DNA of 64,000 nucleotides, from NCBI RefSeq assembly GCF_051912485.1, contig NZ_CP196822.1, forward strand, positions 1,860,001 through 1,924,000, written 5' to 3'. The position numbers and the translations under genes were made by a program. Shown piece by piece: positions 1 to 7,899 of this stretch; position 1 is the stretch's first letter; each line of letters begins with the position of its first letter. This DNA is from Nitrobacter sp051912485. GTDB lineage: Bacteria; Pseudomonadota; Alphaproteobacteria; Rhizobiales; Xanthobacteraceae. The notes under the pieces were generated by a model. It made no database searches. It was not told where the DNA came from and was given only the letters and a program-made list of their open reading frames with translations.

Positions 1-999
1 ATCGTGACTGGCCTCGATGATTGCGCCGACGAGACGGGAGACCCCCACTCCATAGGAACCGCCATGGATCGGTTGCTCGACGCCATCGGGGCCGGCCACC
101 AGCGCTTTCATCGACTCGGAATATTTGGTGCCGAAATAGAAGATCTGGCCGACTTCGATGCCGCGAGTGTGAACGCGCTTCTCCTCCGGAACCTCGCGCT
201 CGTAGCGCGCGCCGTCGTGAACGTCCTCGGTCGCAGCATAGGCCGTGGTCCACTGCTTGACGATCGGCGTCAGATTGCCATCGTAATCCACGTCCGCGCC
301 CGGCACCGGAAGATCAAGAACGTCCTTGTCGATATAGACGCCGGACTCCCCTGTCTCGGCGAGAACGATGAATTCATGGCTGAGATCGCCACCGATCGGA
401 CCGGTTTCAGCCCGCATCGGGATCGCCTTCAATCCCATTCGCGCAAATGTGCGCAAGTAAGCGACGAACATCTTGTTGTAGGAGCGCCGCGCGCCAGCTT
501 CATCGATATCGAAGGAGTAGGCATCCTTCATGAGGAATTCGCGACCACGCATGACGCCGAAACGGGGACGCTGCTCGTCACGGAACTTCCACTGGATATG
601 ATAGAGATTGAGCGGGAGGCTCTTGTAGGAACGCACGTAGCTGCGGAAAATCTCGGTGATCATTTCCTCGTTGGTCGGCCCAAACAGCAGTTCGCGTTTA
701 TGGCGGTCCTGAATCCGCAACATTTCCGGACCGTAGGCGTCGTAGCGACCGCTCTCGCGCCAGAGGTCTGCGAGTTGCAGCGTCGGCATCAGCAATTCAA
801 TGGCGCCAGCGCGATTCTGTTCCTCGCGCACGATGGCCTCGATCTTCTTGAGCACGCGAAGGCCCAACGGCAACCAGGCGTAGATGCCGGCAGCCTCCTG
901 CCGCATCATGCCAGCCCGCAGCATAAGCCGATGCGAGACGATCTCGGCTTCCTTTGGGGTTTCCTTCAGGATCGGCAAAAAGAACCGCGACAATCGCAT
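1..999 (-). CDS. proS: Prolyl-tRNA synthetase, 3'-truncated by window edge
   Basis: Charges tRNA-Pro with proline in the cytoplasm. Reading the minus strand from the ATG at 999 gives an open frame of exactly 333 codons to the window edge, beginning MRLSRFFLPILKETPKEAEI. Class II synthetase features are visible: motif 2 context FRDEQRPRFGVMRGREF and the late segment HGGSYGVGVSRLVGAI. The family in alphaproteobacteria is about 440 residues (short form without the editing insertion), so roughly the last quarter lies outside the window. The next gene upstream on the same strand, the copper-module gene at 1174, ends 174 bases away, so proS may have its own promoter in that gap. The long plus-strand open frame over this gene is an antisense shadow. 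Confidence 0.95.
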   Translation of the reverse strand, partial: MRLSRFFLPILKETPKEAEIVSHRLMLRAGMMRQEAAGIYAWLPLGLRVLKKIEAIVREEQNRAGAIELLMPTLQLADLWRESGRYDAYGPEMLRIQDRHKRELLFGPTNEEMITEIFRSYVRSYKSLPLNLYHIQWKFRDEQRPRFGVMRGREFLMKDAYSFDIDEAGARRSYNKMFVAYLRTFARMGLKAIPMRAETGPIGGDLSHEFIVLAETGESGVYIDKDVLDLPVPGADVDYDGNLTPIVKQWTTAYAATEDVHDGARYEREVPEEKRVHTRGIEVGQIFYFGTKYSESMKALVAGPDGVEQPIHGGSYGVGVSRLVGAIIEASHD

Positions 1000-1173
1000 G
1001 GGCAGGCCTGGGAATCGTTTTTGAATAAGGGACGTTCGCAGTGAAACCGGATCGGCCGGCAAAACACAAGGGTTTGTAAGGAGGCATGCGGCGCGAAAGC
1101 GACGGAATTCCGCTCACTTGAGAAATCTATACGCTTGGATCGCAACCGCTCCTGCGCCGCCCGGGGCATTCTC

Positions 1174-2751
1174 TTAGTTGATCTGAATCTCAGCCTCGGC
1201 ATGAAGCTGATCGAAATCCGAGATCAGGATATCGAGCGCGAGGGTCCATCGTCCGGCGACCGGGGCGGCCATCGAGGCCTGCCACCGTCCCTCGCCGAGA
1301 GATCGCGCTTGGGCGGTCGAGGGCTCGATGCCGATACCCGGGCTTGAGAGCGTGACGGAAACGCCCCTGGCGGACAGCACATCCTCGTCCGGCGTCCGCA
1401 ACTGGATATCAATGTTGATCGGTCCCACCCGGCCCGGCGACACCGTAATATCCGCCATCATCTGACCGGTATGAAGGTGTGTGAAGAACGGCTCGGTTGC
1501 GACCATCAGCGCGCGAGGCGGCGGGGTGAAGCGCCAAAGTCCGACGATGCCGAGGATGCCGGCTACCAGGATCAATTCGGTGACGATCGTCCGTCGCATG
1601 TGACGACGAGAGTTGACGCGGCCCTGTCCGATGCGCGGGGTCAGATACAAGCGATTCCAAAGCGCGAGCCCCAGCAGCAATGACACCAGCACGAGCTTGA
1701 TCGCGAGGACGCGGCCATAGCTTGTTGTCCACAGCGCATCCAGCCGTTCGAGCTGCACAATAGCGAGCAGCAGTCCACTCGCCAGCAGCGCGGCGACCGC
1801 AAACGGGATGGCACGCGAAAACCGGATCAGAACGTCAATGACAATCTGGTGAGGCTCGCGCATTGCCAGCGAGAGCGGAACCAGCGATCCGACCCAGAAC
1901 GCGAGCGCAGTGCCATGCAGGAACACCGCCGGCGCTGTGAGCCATTGCGGCGAGGCGGTTGCGGCATGACCGGTTGTCGCCAGCGCCAGACCAACGCCGA
2001 CCAGGGCGCCGAGCGACATTACCTTGGCGCTTGTCCCACTGGCCCGATGCGACAGCAGAGCGAGCAGCAAGGCCACGGCCGCGAGTGCGGCCGATAACCC
2101 AAACGAGCCGCGAGCGCCAACGGTCCACACCTGCGCGTCCGGCAGGGACGACGGCGGTAATGCGAGAGCATCGAGTCCCTGCAGCCCAACTGAGAGCGCC
2201 AGCGCAGCCAACGCACCTAGATTGACGCAATTGCCGATGACGCGCATGGCGGGCGCGGCCGGCGCCCGCATCCATGCAACGAAGAACGCGCCACCAACAC
2301 CGGCGAACAAACCGAAATAGATAGCCAGCCGCGCGAGCCAGATCGCACCACGAAGCAGCATGTCGTCCGAGCGCACCACCTGCGGCATATCAGCGTCGCG
2401 CCGGCCAACCCAGAACGTCGTGGAGCCTCCCACCGGATGACCATCCGCGGAAATCACCCGCCAGCTGATGACGTGCGCGCCATTGCCTAATATCGGCGGC
2501 GTGAGGATGAGTTGCGCACCATCGCGACGGATCCGGGTGACGCTCGCGCCCGCCCCGCTTTGATCGACGATCCGGATCGTCAGCGGCTCGACGGGCTCGT
2601 TGAAGGTCAGCGTCAGCGTAGCTGGCGCGCGCGCCAATAGAGCGTCGTTCGCGGGATCGCTGGCGATCAGGCTGGCATGAGCCCAGGCTGCCGAAGGCAG
2701 TAGCACCGTCACCAGCAACCACCACCACACCGCCTGTGCCAGACGTCTCAC
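1174..2751 (-). CDS. pcuE: CopC-CopD fusion copper protein (PcuE-like)
   Basis: Predicted inner-membrane copper protein of 525 residues. A signal peptide ends in AWA-HASL, leaving an N-terminal histidine as in CopC. Residues about 26-120 form a CopC-like domain, with the conserved SADGHPVGGS stretch late in it. Then follow about eight hydrophobic segments typical of CopD/YcnJ, and a C-terminal periplasmic domain of about 110 residues. The start is GTG at 2751, 10 bases after the stop of the YcnI gene. It is the last gene of a five-gene set with the order of pcuABCDE in Bradyrhizobium, where the operon responds to copper limitation. Family knowledge suggests copper binding and transfer across the inner membrane. 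The direction of transport is inferred. Confidence 0.82.
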   Translation of the reverse strand: MRRLAQAVWWWLLVTVLLPSAAWAHASLIASDPANDALLARAPATLTLTFNEPVEPLTIRIVDQSGAGASVTRIRRDGAQLILTPPILGNGAHVISWRVISADGHPVGGSTTFWVGRRDADMPQVVRSDDMLLRGAIWLARLAIYFGLFAGVGGAFFVAWMRAPAAPAMRVIGNCVNLGALAALALSVGLQGLDALALPPSSLPDAQVWTVGARGSFGLSAALAAVALLLALLSHRASGTSAKVMSLGALVGVGLALATTGHAATASPQWLTAPAVFLHGTALAFWVGSLVPLSLAMREPHQIVIDVLIRFSRAIPFAVAALLASGLLLAIVQLERLDALWTTSYGRVLAIKLVLVSLLLGLALWNRLYLTPRIGQGRVNSRRHMRRTIVTELILVAGILGIVGLWRFTPPPRALMVATEPFFTHLHTGQMMADITVSPGRVGPINIDIQLRTPDEDVLSARGVSVTLSSPGIGIEPSTAQARSLGEGRWQASMAAPVAGRWTLALDILISDFDQLHAEAEIQIN

Positions 2752-2761
2752 GGACAGCGAT

Positions 2762-3295
2762 TCAGTGAGTTTTGGTTTTCAGGCGAACCACCGGCGCTGG
2801 CGCGCGCAACTTTTCGGAGCCCTGCCCTGCGGACGGGATTTCGATCCAGCGCTCGACGCCCTGTTCGCACTCCTGCACCACGGGAAAATGGAGGTCCTGC
2901 CCCGCCTTGTCCGGAAGCCGCACAATCAGACCGAAAGTATCGTAGAGGTTGTCCGGCAACGGCCCACCGCGCCAGGCCACCTCGTCGACGACATCCGTGA
3001 TGGATTTGCCGTGCGGCCCTTGCACCGGAGCTTCGAGCTTTCTGCTTTTGATTTCGACGTTCCAGCCCGGCTTCATCTGCGGCTTCGCCGACAGAATTCC
3101 TTCCGGCAACTTGATCCGCAGCGCCGTCGTCGCACTGCCGCTGCAGCCGTGTGGCACTGTGAACACGAGATGCGCATAACTGTCTGCGGGTGCGTCCGCG
3201 GGCTGGACCGTGACATGCGCCAGCGCCGCGTTGCACGAGACCATTGCGGCAGCCGCCGCAATGGTCGAGCCGATCCACATTCGTAATGCGCGCAT
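2762..3295 (-). CDS. pcuD: YcnI-family (DUF1775) periplasmic copper protein (PcuD-like)
   Basis: A 177-residue exported protein with signal peptide MRALRMWIGS...NAALA and mature N-terminus HVTVQPADAP. The histidine at the mature N-terminus and a nearby conserved tryptophan (DEVAWRGGPLPDN) are hallmarks of YcnI, whose solved homologues bind Cu(II) through that histidine. I chose ATG at 3295 over the GTG one codon upstream; the ATG overlaps the stop of the chaperone gene by one base (TGATG), which indicates translational coupling. Ten bases separate it from the CopC-CopD gene. YcnI domains are often found beside or fused to PCu(A)C proteins, as here. It probably passes copper between the chaperone and the CopC domain; that route is inference. 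Confidence 0.83.
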   Translation of the reverse strand: MRALRMWIGSTIAAAAAMVSCNAALAHVTVQPADAPADSYAHLVFTVPHGCSGSATTALRIKLPEGILSAKPQMKPGWNVEIKSRKLEAPVQGPHGKSITDVVDEVAWRGGPLPDNLYDTFGLIVRLPDKAGQDLHFPVVQECEQGVERWIEIPSAGQGSEKLRAPAPVVRLKTKTH

Positions 3296-3825
3296 CACTT
3301 CATGTGTCCGTCATGCTGATGATCCGTCATCGCTCCGCCAGCCGGTGCGCTCGGTGCTCGCGCGCCGATGCCTTGCACATCGAGCGAGACCTCGACCTTG
3401 CCCGCTTTTTCGAATTCGAGTGTCACCGGGACTGTCTCGCCCTGTTTGAACGCACGCTTGAGATCGACCAACATCAGGTGATAACCGCCCGGCGCCAGCT
3501 TGACGGTCTTGCCCGGCTCGATGGCGAGCCCACCCTCCACCTGATGCATTTTCATCACGCCGTTACTGACGCTCATCTGATGAACTTCGAGCTTGCCGGC
3601 GGCATCGGTTGAACCGCCGACCAGTTTATCGGCGGCCGTGCCCTTGTTCTCGATGGTGAGATACCCTCCGCCAACCTTGGCGCCGCCGGCCGTGGCACGG
3701 GTCCATGGCTGAGAGATGACCAGATCGCCGACCTTGACGGGCTCGGCGTTGGCCGAGGCACCCACGCCGAGCGCGGCGATCGCGACCACGCCGATCAGGC
3801 TGCGAAGCGTCAACGACAAATTCAT
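3295..3825 (-). CDS. pcuC: PCu(A)C periplasmic copper chaperone (PcuC-like)
   Basis: Periplasmic Cu(I) chaperone that in Bradyrhizobium supplies copper for cytochrome oxidase assembly. The start is ATG 3825, preceded by the ribosome site AAAAAGGAGAATGTC; the open frame extends 25 codons further up but without support. A signal peptide ends at SANA-EPVKVGDL. The H(M)-X10-M-X21-H-X-M copper motif is visible: VHQMSVSNGVMKM, then 21 residues on GGYHLML. The C-terminus ends in a His/Met-rich tail (MTDHQHDGHMK), which could give an extra Cu(II)/Cu(I) site. It follows the TonB receptor by 81 bases and is coupled to the YcnI gene. The 176-residue length suits a single-domain family member. Confidence 0.9.
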   Translation of the reverse strand: MNLSLTLRSLIGVVAIAALGVGASANAEPVKVGDLVISQPWTRATAGGAKVGGGYLTIENKGTAADKLVGGSTDAAGKLEVHQMSVSNGVMKMHQVEGGLAIEPGKTVKLAPGGYHLMLVDLKRAFKQGETVPVTLEFEKAGKVEVSLDVQGIGARAPSAPAGGAMTDHQHDGHMK

Positions 3826-3906
3826 GACATTCTCCTTTTTGGTTCTGTCACGTAGGAGGTTCGACTCGTAAGCGCCGGGGTCACGACAGCGAGCGCGCAC
3901 AGTTGC

Positions 3907-6111
3907 TCACCATCGCACCTTGAACCCAGCATAGACCGCACGTCCGGTTCCGGGTTCAAACAATGGTGAATTGGGCGTCGCACGATCGATAATTGATGCC
4001 GATGCGATGTACGCCTTGTTGGCTATGTTTCGTGCTTCGATATAGGCGGAATAAGGTCCGTCGTTGTCGAAACCCGCCTTCAGACCGTAGATGGCATAAG
4101 GCTCCGTGGTCAGCGTGTTGGCACTGTCGACGTAATAGGCCTGTGGCACCCATTCGAGATTCGGCCCGAAGTAGAATCCGCTCGGATGCTTGTAAAGCAG
4201 TTCGGCGCGAACGAAATGGCGCGGCGCACCCGGCAACAGATTGTTGCCGAACACCGGATCGTTATCGAAACGGAAATCGCTGAGTGTGTAGGCAAGGTTT
4301 AACCAGATCTTGTCCGGACGATCGCCGCGGGTGATAACGTTCTTGAACAGCGCGACTCCCGTTCCCGCTTCGATGCCCTGATGCATGGTGCGATCGGCAT
4401 TGGTCACATTGCAATTGCCAAAAGCACTGTACAGGCACAGCAGTTCATTTCTGATCTGCGCATGATAGGCCGTCAGTTCCCAGGTGAAATCCGGACGTTT
4501 ACCGCGCGTACCGATCTCATAAGTGGTCGCTGTTTGCGGCAGGATGCTGGTGAACGGAATCGTCGGAATCCCGGGGCCGTTCGCGCTTTCGCCGAAGCTC
4601 GGCACCTCGGCGCTGCGCGAGACGTTGGCGTAAGCCTGCCAGGTCGGGTCGATCTGCCATAGCAACCCGCCCTTCGGGCTCCACAGGTTGAACTCCGTTC
4701 GGCCCGATTGGTCGCCGTCGCTCAGGAAACGATCCTGCCTGTCACGCGTGGCGTAGAGAAACTGCGTGCCGGCGACCGCGGCTACGTTCGGCAGGAAATA
4801 AAACGAATCCTCGACATAAACCGAAGTGTTCTGCGAGCGATCGATCGATGAAGACAGCAGCGCGCCTTTCTGGCCACCGAGATTGGCAAACTGCTGATTG
4901 TCAATGCTGCCGTCGAGCAGGTTGACGCCGGCGATGAGCCGATTGCGAAAGCCGCCGATCACACGATCGTCGGTCACGCGCGCAAACCCGCCATAGTCTA
5001 GATAATGATAATCGAGCCATTGGAAGATCGGGTGCATCAGATGCCGATCAACCCCGAACGCACCGAACTCCACGGTCGTATCGTCGAACCGCATCGTGGT
5101 CTTGTTGCCGATCCGCACGGTGTCGATATTACGCTGCTGGTCGAGTGCAATATTGCCCGGGGCGGCAGTCTGAGGCGACGTCAGCGCCGACATCTTGGTG
5201 ACGGTGCCGGGAATCCGTTGCCGCACCTCGTTGGCATTGAGATAGAACCGCGTCTCGAAATCCGGCGAGAACTGATAGCCGACGTTGCCGCTGACGCGAG
5301 TCGATTGGCCGAAGCTGTGATCGCGGAAACCTTCGGCCGCTTGCGTCGAAGCCGTTACAAAGCCGTCCCATGGGCCGTTGGTGCCGCCGGCGTTCGCCTG
5401 CAGACGACGGTATCCAAACGCCCCGAAATCGACGCTGGCTCCATTGATATGCGGATCGCGTCCCGTCGGTGTGACGAAGTTGATGGCGCCGCCCAGTGAA
5501 TTGGCCCCGAAGCGCAATGCGTTGCCGCCCTTGAACACCTCGACATATTTGTAGGCGGTCGGATCGATTTCCTGAAAATCACCGTAGCCGTCGGCAGTGT
5601 TGATCGGGATTCCGTCCATATAGAGCTGAACGCCGCGCAGATGGAAGTTACGCGACAAACTCGAACCGCGGATCGACAAACGAGTGTCATCACCCCATTT
5701 CGGCTGCACGAACACACCCGGCACATAGTCCAGCACGTCCTTGATGGTGTTGGCGACCGTCGAGTTCTTGTAGGCGTCGGCCGTCACCAGAGCGACGCCA
5801 CCGGGCGTCTGCTGGATTTCCCGTAGCGCCTGCTGTGCGGTCGCGACCATCAACGATGCGGGGACGGTTGCCGGAACAGCGACCTGCGCCGGCACCCGCG
5901 CACGGCGCGGAGCCTGATTTGACTGGGCCGCGCTGCGTGTCGCGCGCTTGGGCTTGGGTTGGCTGGATTTCGGTGCCGTTACCGTCACCGGCGGCAGCGT
6001 GACTCCGGAATTCGACTGCGCGGAAGCCGTAGAAGACGATACGATCGCAACGATGGTTGCGAGCGCGCCGCAAAGCGCGCTGCCTCCGCCAAGGGCGAGG
6101 TGGTTAAACAT
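3907..6111 (-). CDS. pcuB: TonB-dependent outer-membrane receptor (PcuB-like, copper uptake)
   Basis: A 734-residue outer-membrane receptor. After a signal peptide (to about residue 31, STASAQ) comes a TonB-box-like VTVTAP, then a Pro/Lys/Arg-rich linker of about 45 residues. The plug domain follows (TIKDVLDYVPGVFVQ; LSIRGSSLSRNF; GGNALRFGANSLGGAINF), then the 22-strand barrel ending in the typical terminal aromatic KVRW. Location between the DUF2946 gene and the PCu(A)C chaperone gene makes copper or a copper chelate the likely substrate, as proposed for PcuB of Bradyrhizobium; the sequence itself does not prove it. ATG 6111 lies 91 bases after the stop of the preceding gene. The basic linker is longer than in many TonB receptors. 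Confidence 0.85.
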   Translation of the reverse strand: MFNHLALGGGSALCGALATIVAIVSSSTASAQSNSGVTLPPVTVTAPKSSQPKPKRATRSAAQSNQAPRRARVPAQVAVPATVPASLMVATAQQALREIQQTPGGVALVTADAYKNSTVANTIKDVLDYVPGVFVQPKWGDDTRLSIRGSSLSRNFHLRGVQLYMDGIPINTADGYGDFQEIDPTAYKYVEVFKGGNALRFGANSLGGAINFVTPTGRDPHINGASVDFGAFGYRRLQANAGGTNGPWDGFVTASTQAAEGFRDHSFGQSTRVSGNVGYQFSPDFETRFYLNANEVRQRIPGTVTKMSALTSPQTAAPGNIALDQQRNIDTVRIGNKTTMRFDDTTVEFGAFGVDRHLMHPIFQWLDYHYLDYGGFARVTDDRVIGGFRNRLIAGVNLLDGSIDNQQFANLGGQKGALLSSSIDRSQNTSVYVEDSFYFLPNVAAVAGTQFLYATRDRQDRFLSDGDQSGRTEFNLWSPKGGLLWQIDPTWQAYANVSRSAEVPSFGESANGPGIPTIPFTSILPQTATTYEIGTRGKRPDFTWELTAYHAQIRNELLCLYSAFGNCNVTNADRTMHQGIEAGTGVALFKNVITRGDRPDKIWLNLAYTLSDFRFDNDPVFGNNLLPGAPRHFVRAELLYKHPSGFYFGPNLEWVPQAYYVDSANTLTTEPYAIYGLKAGFDNDGPYSAYIEARNIANKAYIASASIIDRATPNSPLFEPGTGRAVYAGFKVRW

Positions 6112-6202
6112 GATACTTTCCTGATACCGGACAAGTGCCGGCGCGTTCGAACAGACCGGATCGCTGCAATATCATCGCAGCAATCGTTCAAAATTTACTG
6201 AA

Positions 6203-6574
6203 TCAGGAAATGCTTGGAGGGCCGCGCGCCTGCGCGTTGGAGCCAACCGCCGCCGCCGGCAGCGTGAAGTTCAGGTCGCGCCAGACAACCGGGCTAACCT
6301 CAGGCTCAACCTTGACGACGGAGACTTGCGGGTCAGCGGTTGGCGTCGCGGAATGGGCTGCACCGCATAATGCACAGCAGTTGCCTTGCGCCTGCCGCGG
6401 GTCTGTCTGACCGTCTTGCGAGGAGTCCGCATCGGTGACGTGCGAACAGATCGCCCCCGCCAGCGGATCGGCTGCCGCGTTGCTGAATGCCAGGCAGGCC
6501 GCGACCGGTGCGAATATCTGCACCAGCATCGCAAGCATGACGATTGGAAGAAATTTTCCCAGCCGTCGTCGCAT
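6203..6574 (-). CDS. pcuA: DUF2946 exported Cys-rich protein (PcuA-like)
   Basis: A small exported protein of about 123 residues from ATG 6574, which has GGGGA eight bases upstream; an in-frame ATG at 6607 is less convincing. The N-terminus MRRRLGKFLPIVMLAMLVQI is a signal peptide. The middle holds a cysteine cluster, NCCALCGAAHS, suited to soft-metal binding, as in DUF2946 proteins, which are commonly found beside copper TonB receptors. As the first gene of the module it matches PcuA, reported as periplasmic in Bradyrhizobium. A direct copper role is inferred from context and the cysteines. Transcription probably starts in the long region upstream (6575-7102). Confidence 0.72.
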   Translation of the reverse strand: MRRRLGKFLPIVMLAMLVQIFAPVAACLAFSNAAADPLAGAICSHVTDADSSQDGQTDPRQAQGNCCALCGAAHSATPTADPQVSVVKVEPEVSPVVWRDLNFTLPAAAVGSNAQARGPPSIS

Positions 6575-6851
6575 GATTCCCCAGCCTTTCGCGGCGAGAG
6601 CTACCATGGCCGGAGTCGGGTGTCGAGCCGAGATTCCCCGACCAGCTTACGCCAGAGGCGAGGTTTGGGGAGGCAGGCGAACACGCAACCTCGACGCGTC
6701 TCCCAAGACAGCCTCCTTATGTCCAAGCGCCACTCCGATCTGAAAACGGAATACAATCAATTGCTTGCGTCAAAAATAGCGCGGGTGCCATCGGACGTCC
6801 GAATCTCGAAAATTCGTTGTCGAGAACGGTGACAGACGTAAAAAGATTGAC

Positions 6852-7024
6852 TAGCGTTGGCGAGGCTGCCTGCAGGGTATCAGTCTGGTGGCCCAAGTCT
6901 CGGGAGGAACCCTGGCGTGTCCAAACAGCGCCAACCCGTCAAGCAACGATAAATCCGACTGTCGGGGATACAGGGTCGATACAATTTTGAGAGCGGGGCT
7001 ATGGTCCTGCTCTTTATTTTTTTT
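6852..7024 (+). ncRNA. Candidate small RNA, uncharacterised
   Basis: The plus strand ends here in a textbook intrinsic terminator (6990-7024), yet no plus-strand gene lies upstream for several kilobases. The preceding 140 bases can fold: TGGCG 6913-6917 with CGCCA 6929-6933 (local hairpin), GTATC 6877-6881 with GATAC 6967-6971, extended by AGTC 6882-6885 with GACT 6957-6960. In addition GTTGGCG 6856-6862 is fully complementary to CGCCAAC 6929-6935, which excludes the local hairpin. A weak promoter TTGTCG-16-TAAAAA (6817-6844) would start RNA near 6852. The 5' end is a guess. It could be 6S RNA or an unnamed regulator; I cannot assign a family. Confidence 0.45.
6990..7024 (+). terminator. Intrinsic terminator, plus strand
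   Basis: An 8-bp stem AGAGCGGG / CCTGCTCT with one G-T wobble and an 8-base loop is followed directly by TTATTTTTTTT. On the minus strand the hairpin is followed by TCAAAATTG, so it acts only for plus-strand transcription. No plus-strand coding gene explains it. Confidence 0.8.
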
Positions 7025-7102
7025 AATCAGTATTTTTGAAGATGAATGCGGTTGATCCGTTCGGATGACTCCGCCTATTCGCCCTGAGCCAGGTCAGGCG
7101 CG

Positions 7103-7378
7103 CTAATCTGGAAAGCCCATCAGCCGCGACAGCCGCACGACATTGAGCAAACCTGCATAATACGCCCAGGTCGCGATACCATAGAGCATCATTGAAATAA
7201 TCGTGGTCCAGATCATCTTGCGGCGCATCAACGCCATCACCGGAGCTCCGGGATCGGTGCCCGGAGCATGCGCGCCGTCTTCATGCTGGCTTCGCACGCC
7301 GAACGGCAGCATCAGGAACAGCGTTATCCACCAGAAGACGAAGTAGATCGCAAAACCAGAGAAGATTGCAGAAGCCAT
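7103..7378 (-). CDS. DUF1467 family small membrane protein
   Basis: A 91-residue protein with two hydrophobic segments (about residues 5-27, IFSGFAIYFVFWWITLFLML, and 58-77, WTTIISMMLYGIATWAYYAG) joined by a hydrophilic loop with QHEDGAHAPGTDPGAP. This matches DUF1467, a family found in alphaproteobacteria between mce and proS. Function unknown. The ATG at 7378 overlaps the mce stop by one base (TGATG), so the two are translationally coupled. The coupling and conserved position suggest a role linked to the inner membrane, but nothing in the sequence gives a reaction. Confidence 0.85.
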   Translation of the reverse strand: MASAIFSGFAIYFVFWWITLFLMLPFGVRSQHEDGAHAPGTDPGAPVMALMRRKMIWTTIISMMLYGIATWAYYAGLLNVVRLSRLMGFPD

Positions 7379-7782
7379 CAGGATTGCTCGATTTCGATAA
7401 GTGCGCCGGAAAAATCTTTCGGATGGAAGAAAAGCACCGGCTTGCCGTGTGCACCGATCTTCGGCTCGCCATCCCCAAGAACGCGCGCGCCGGCCGCTAT
7501 CAGAATATCACGAGTTGCGACGATATCGGGTACCTCATAGCAGACATGGTGAATACCGCCATCTACGTTACGCTCGACAAACTTCGCAATTGGAGAGGCC
7601 TCGCCGAGCGGCTGAATGAATTCGATCTTGGTGTTAGGCAGCGCCGCAAACACGGTAATCACCCCATGCTCCGGCAGCGGCACCGCGGCGGAAATCTCCG
7701 CGCCGAAGGCGGCGCCGTAGATCTTCGCCGCCTTTTCGGCATCTCTGACGGCAATGGCTACGTGATTGAGCCGGCCCAGCAT
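7378..7782 (-). CDS. mce: Methylmalonyl-CoA epimerase
   Basis: Interconverts (2R)- and (2S)-methylmalonyl-CoA in propionyl-CoA breakdown to succinyl-CoA. The 134 residues form the paired beta-alpha-beta-beta-beta modules of the glyoxalase/VOC fold. Metal-ligand candidates are His in GRLNHVAIAV, His in GGIHHVCYEV and Glu in the C-terminal GALIEIEQS; the segment FFHPKDFSG is typical of the epimerase subgroup. The length is the family norm. It is separated by 117 bases from the ribonuclease J gene upstream and coupled to the DUF1467 gene downstream. This gene order is standard in the group. Confidence 0.93.
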   Translation of the reverse strand: MLGRLNHVAIAVRDAEKAAKIYGAAFGAEISAAVPLPEHGVITVFAALPNTKIEFIQPLGEASPIAKFVERNVDGGIHHVCYEVPDIVATRDILIAAGARVLGDGEPKIGAHGKPVLFFHPKDFSGALIEIEQS

Positions 7783-7899
7783 TTTTATCCTGCTATGCTC
7801 AGTGGTTCGATTTCAACTCGCCATGCCTGCGCAGGCAGGATAGACATCCAAGTCCGACGTCCGACGTTCGCCGTCAAGGGGCGCGTCAAACTCACTATA

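Larger units (their letters stand above)
6575..7102. other. 528-base intergenic region upstream of the copper module
   Basis: No convincing coding frame lies between the copper module (minus strand, starting 6574) and the 3' end of the DUF1467 gene (7103). It should contain the promoter of the copper module. It also contains a strong plus-strand terminator at 6990-7024 and upstream segments able to pair, described separately as a candidate small RNA. I looked for a cobalamin-riboswitch signature on the minus strand and did not find one. Confidence 0.7.

Noticed and set aside
4..1044. 346-codon plus-strand frame
   Set aside because: Antisense shadow of proS; the minus strand encodes recognisable synthetase motifs throughout.
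6575..6960. Cobalamin or other riboswitch in front of the TonB receptor operon
   Set aside because: I looked for B12-box-like segments on the minus strand and saw none; the copper context also speaks against it.
6852..7024. Calling the candidate RNA 6S RNA or SRP RNA
   Set aside because: The SRP tetraloop motif is absent, and I could not recall a rhizobial 6S sequence well enough to match it.
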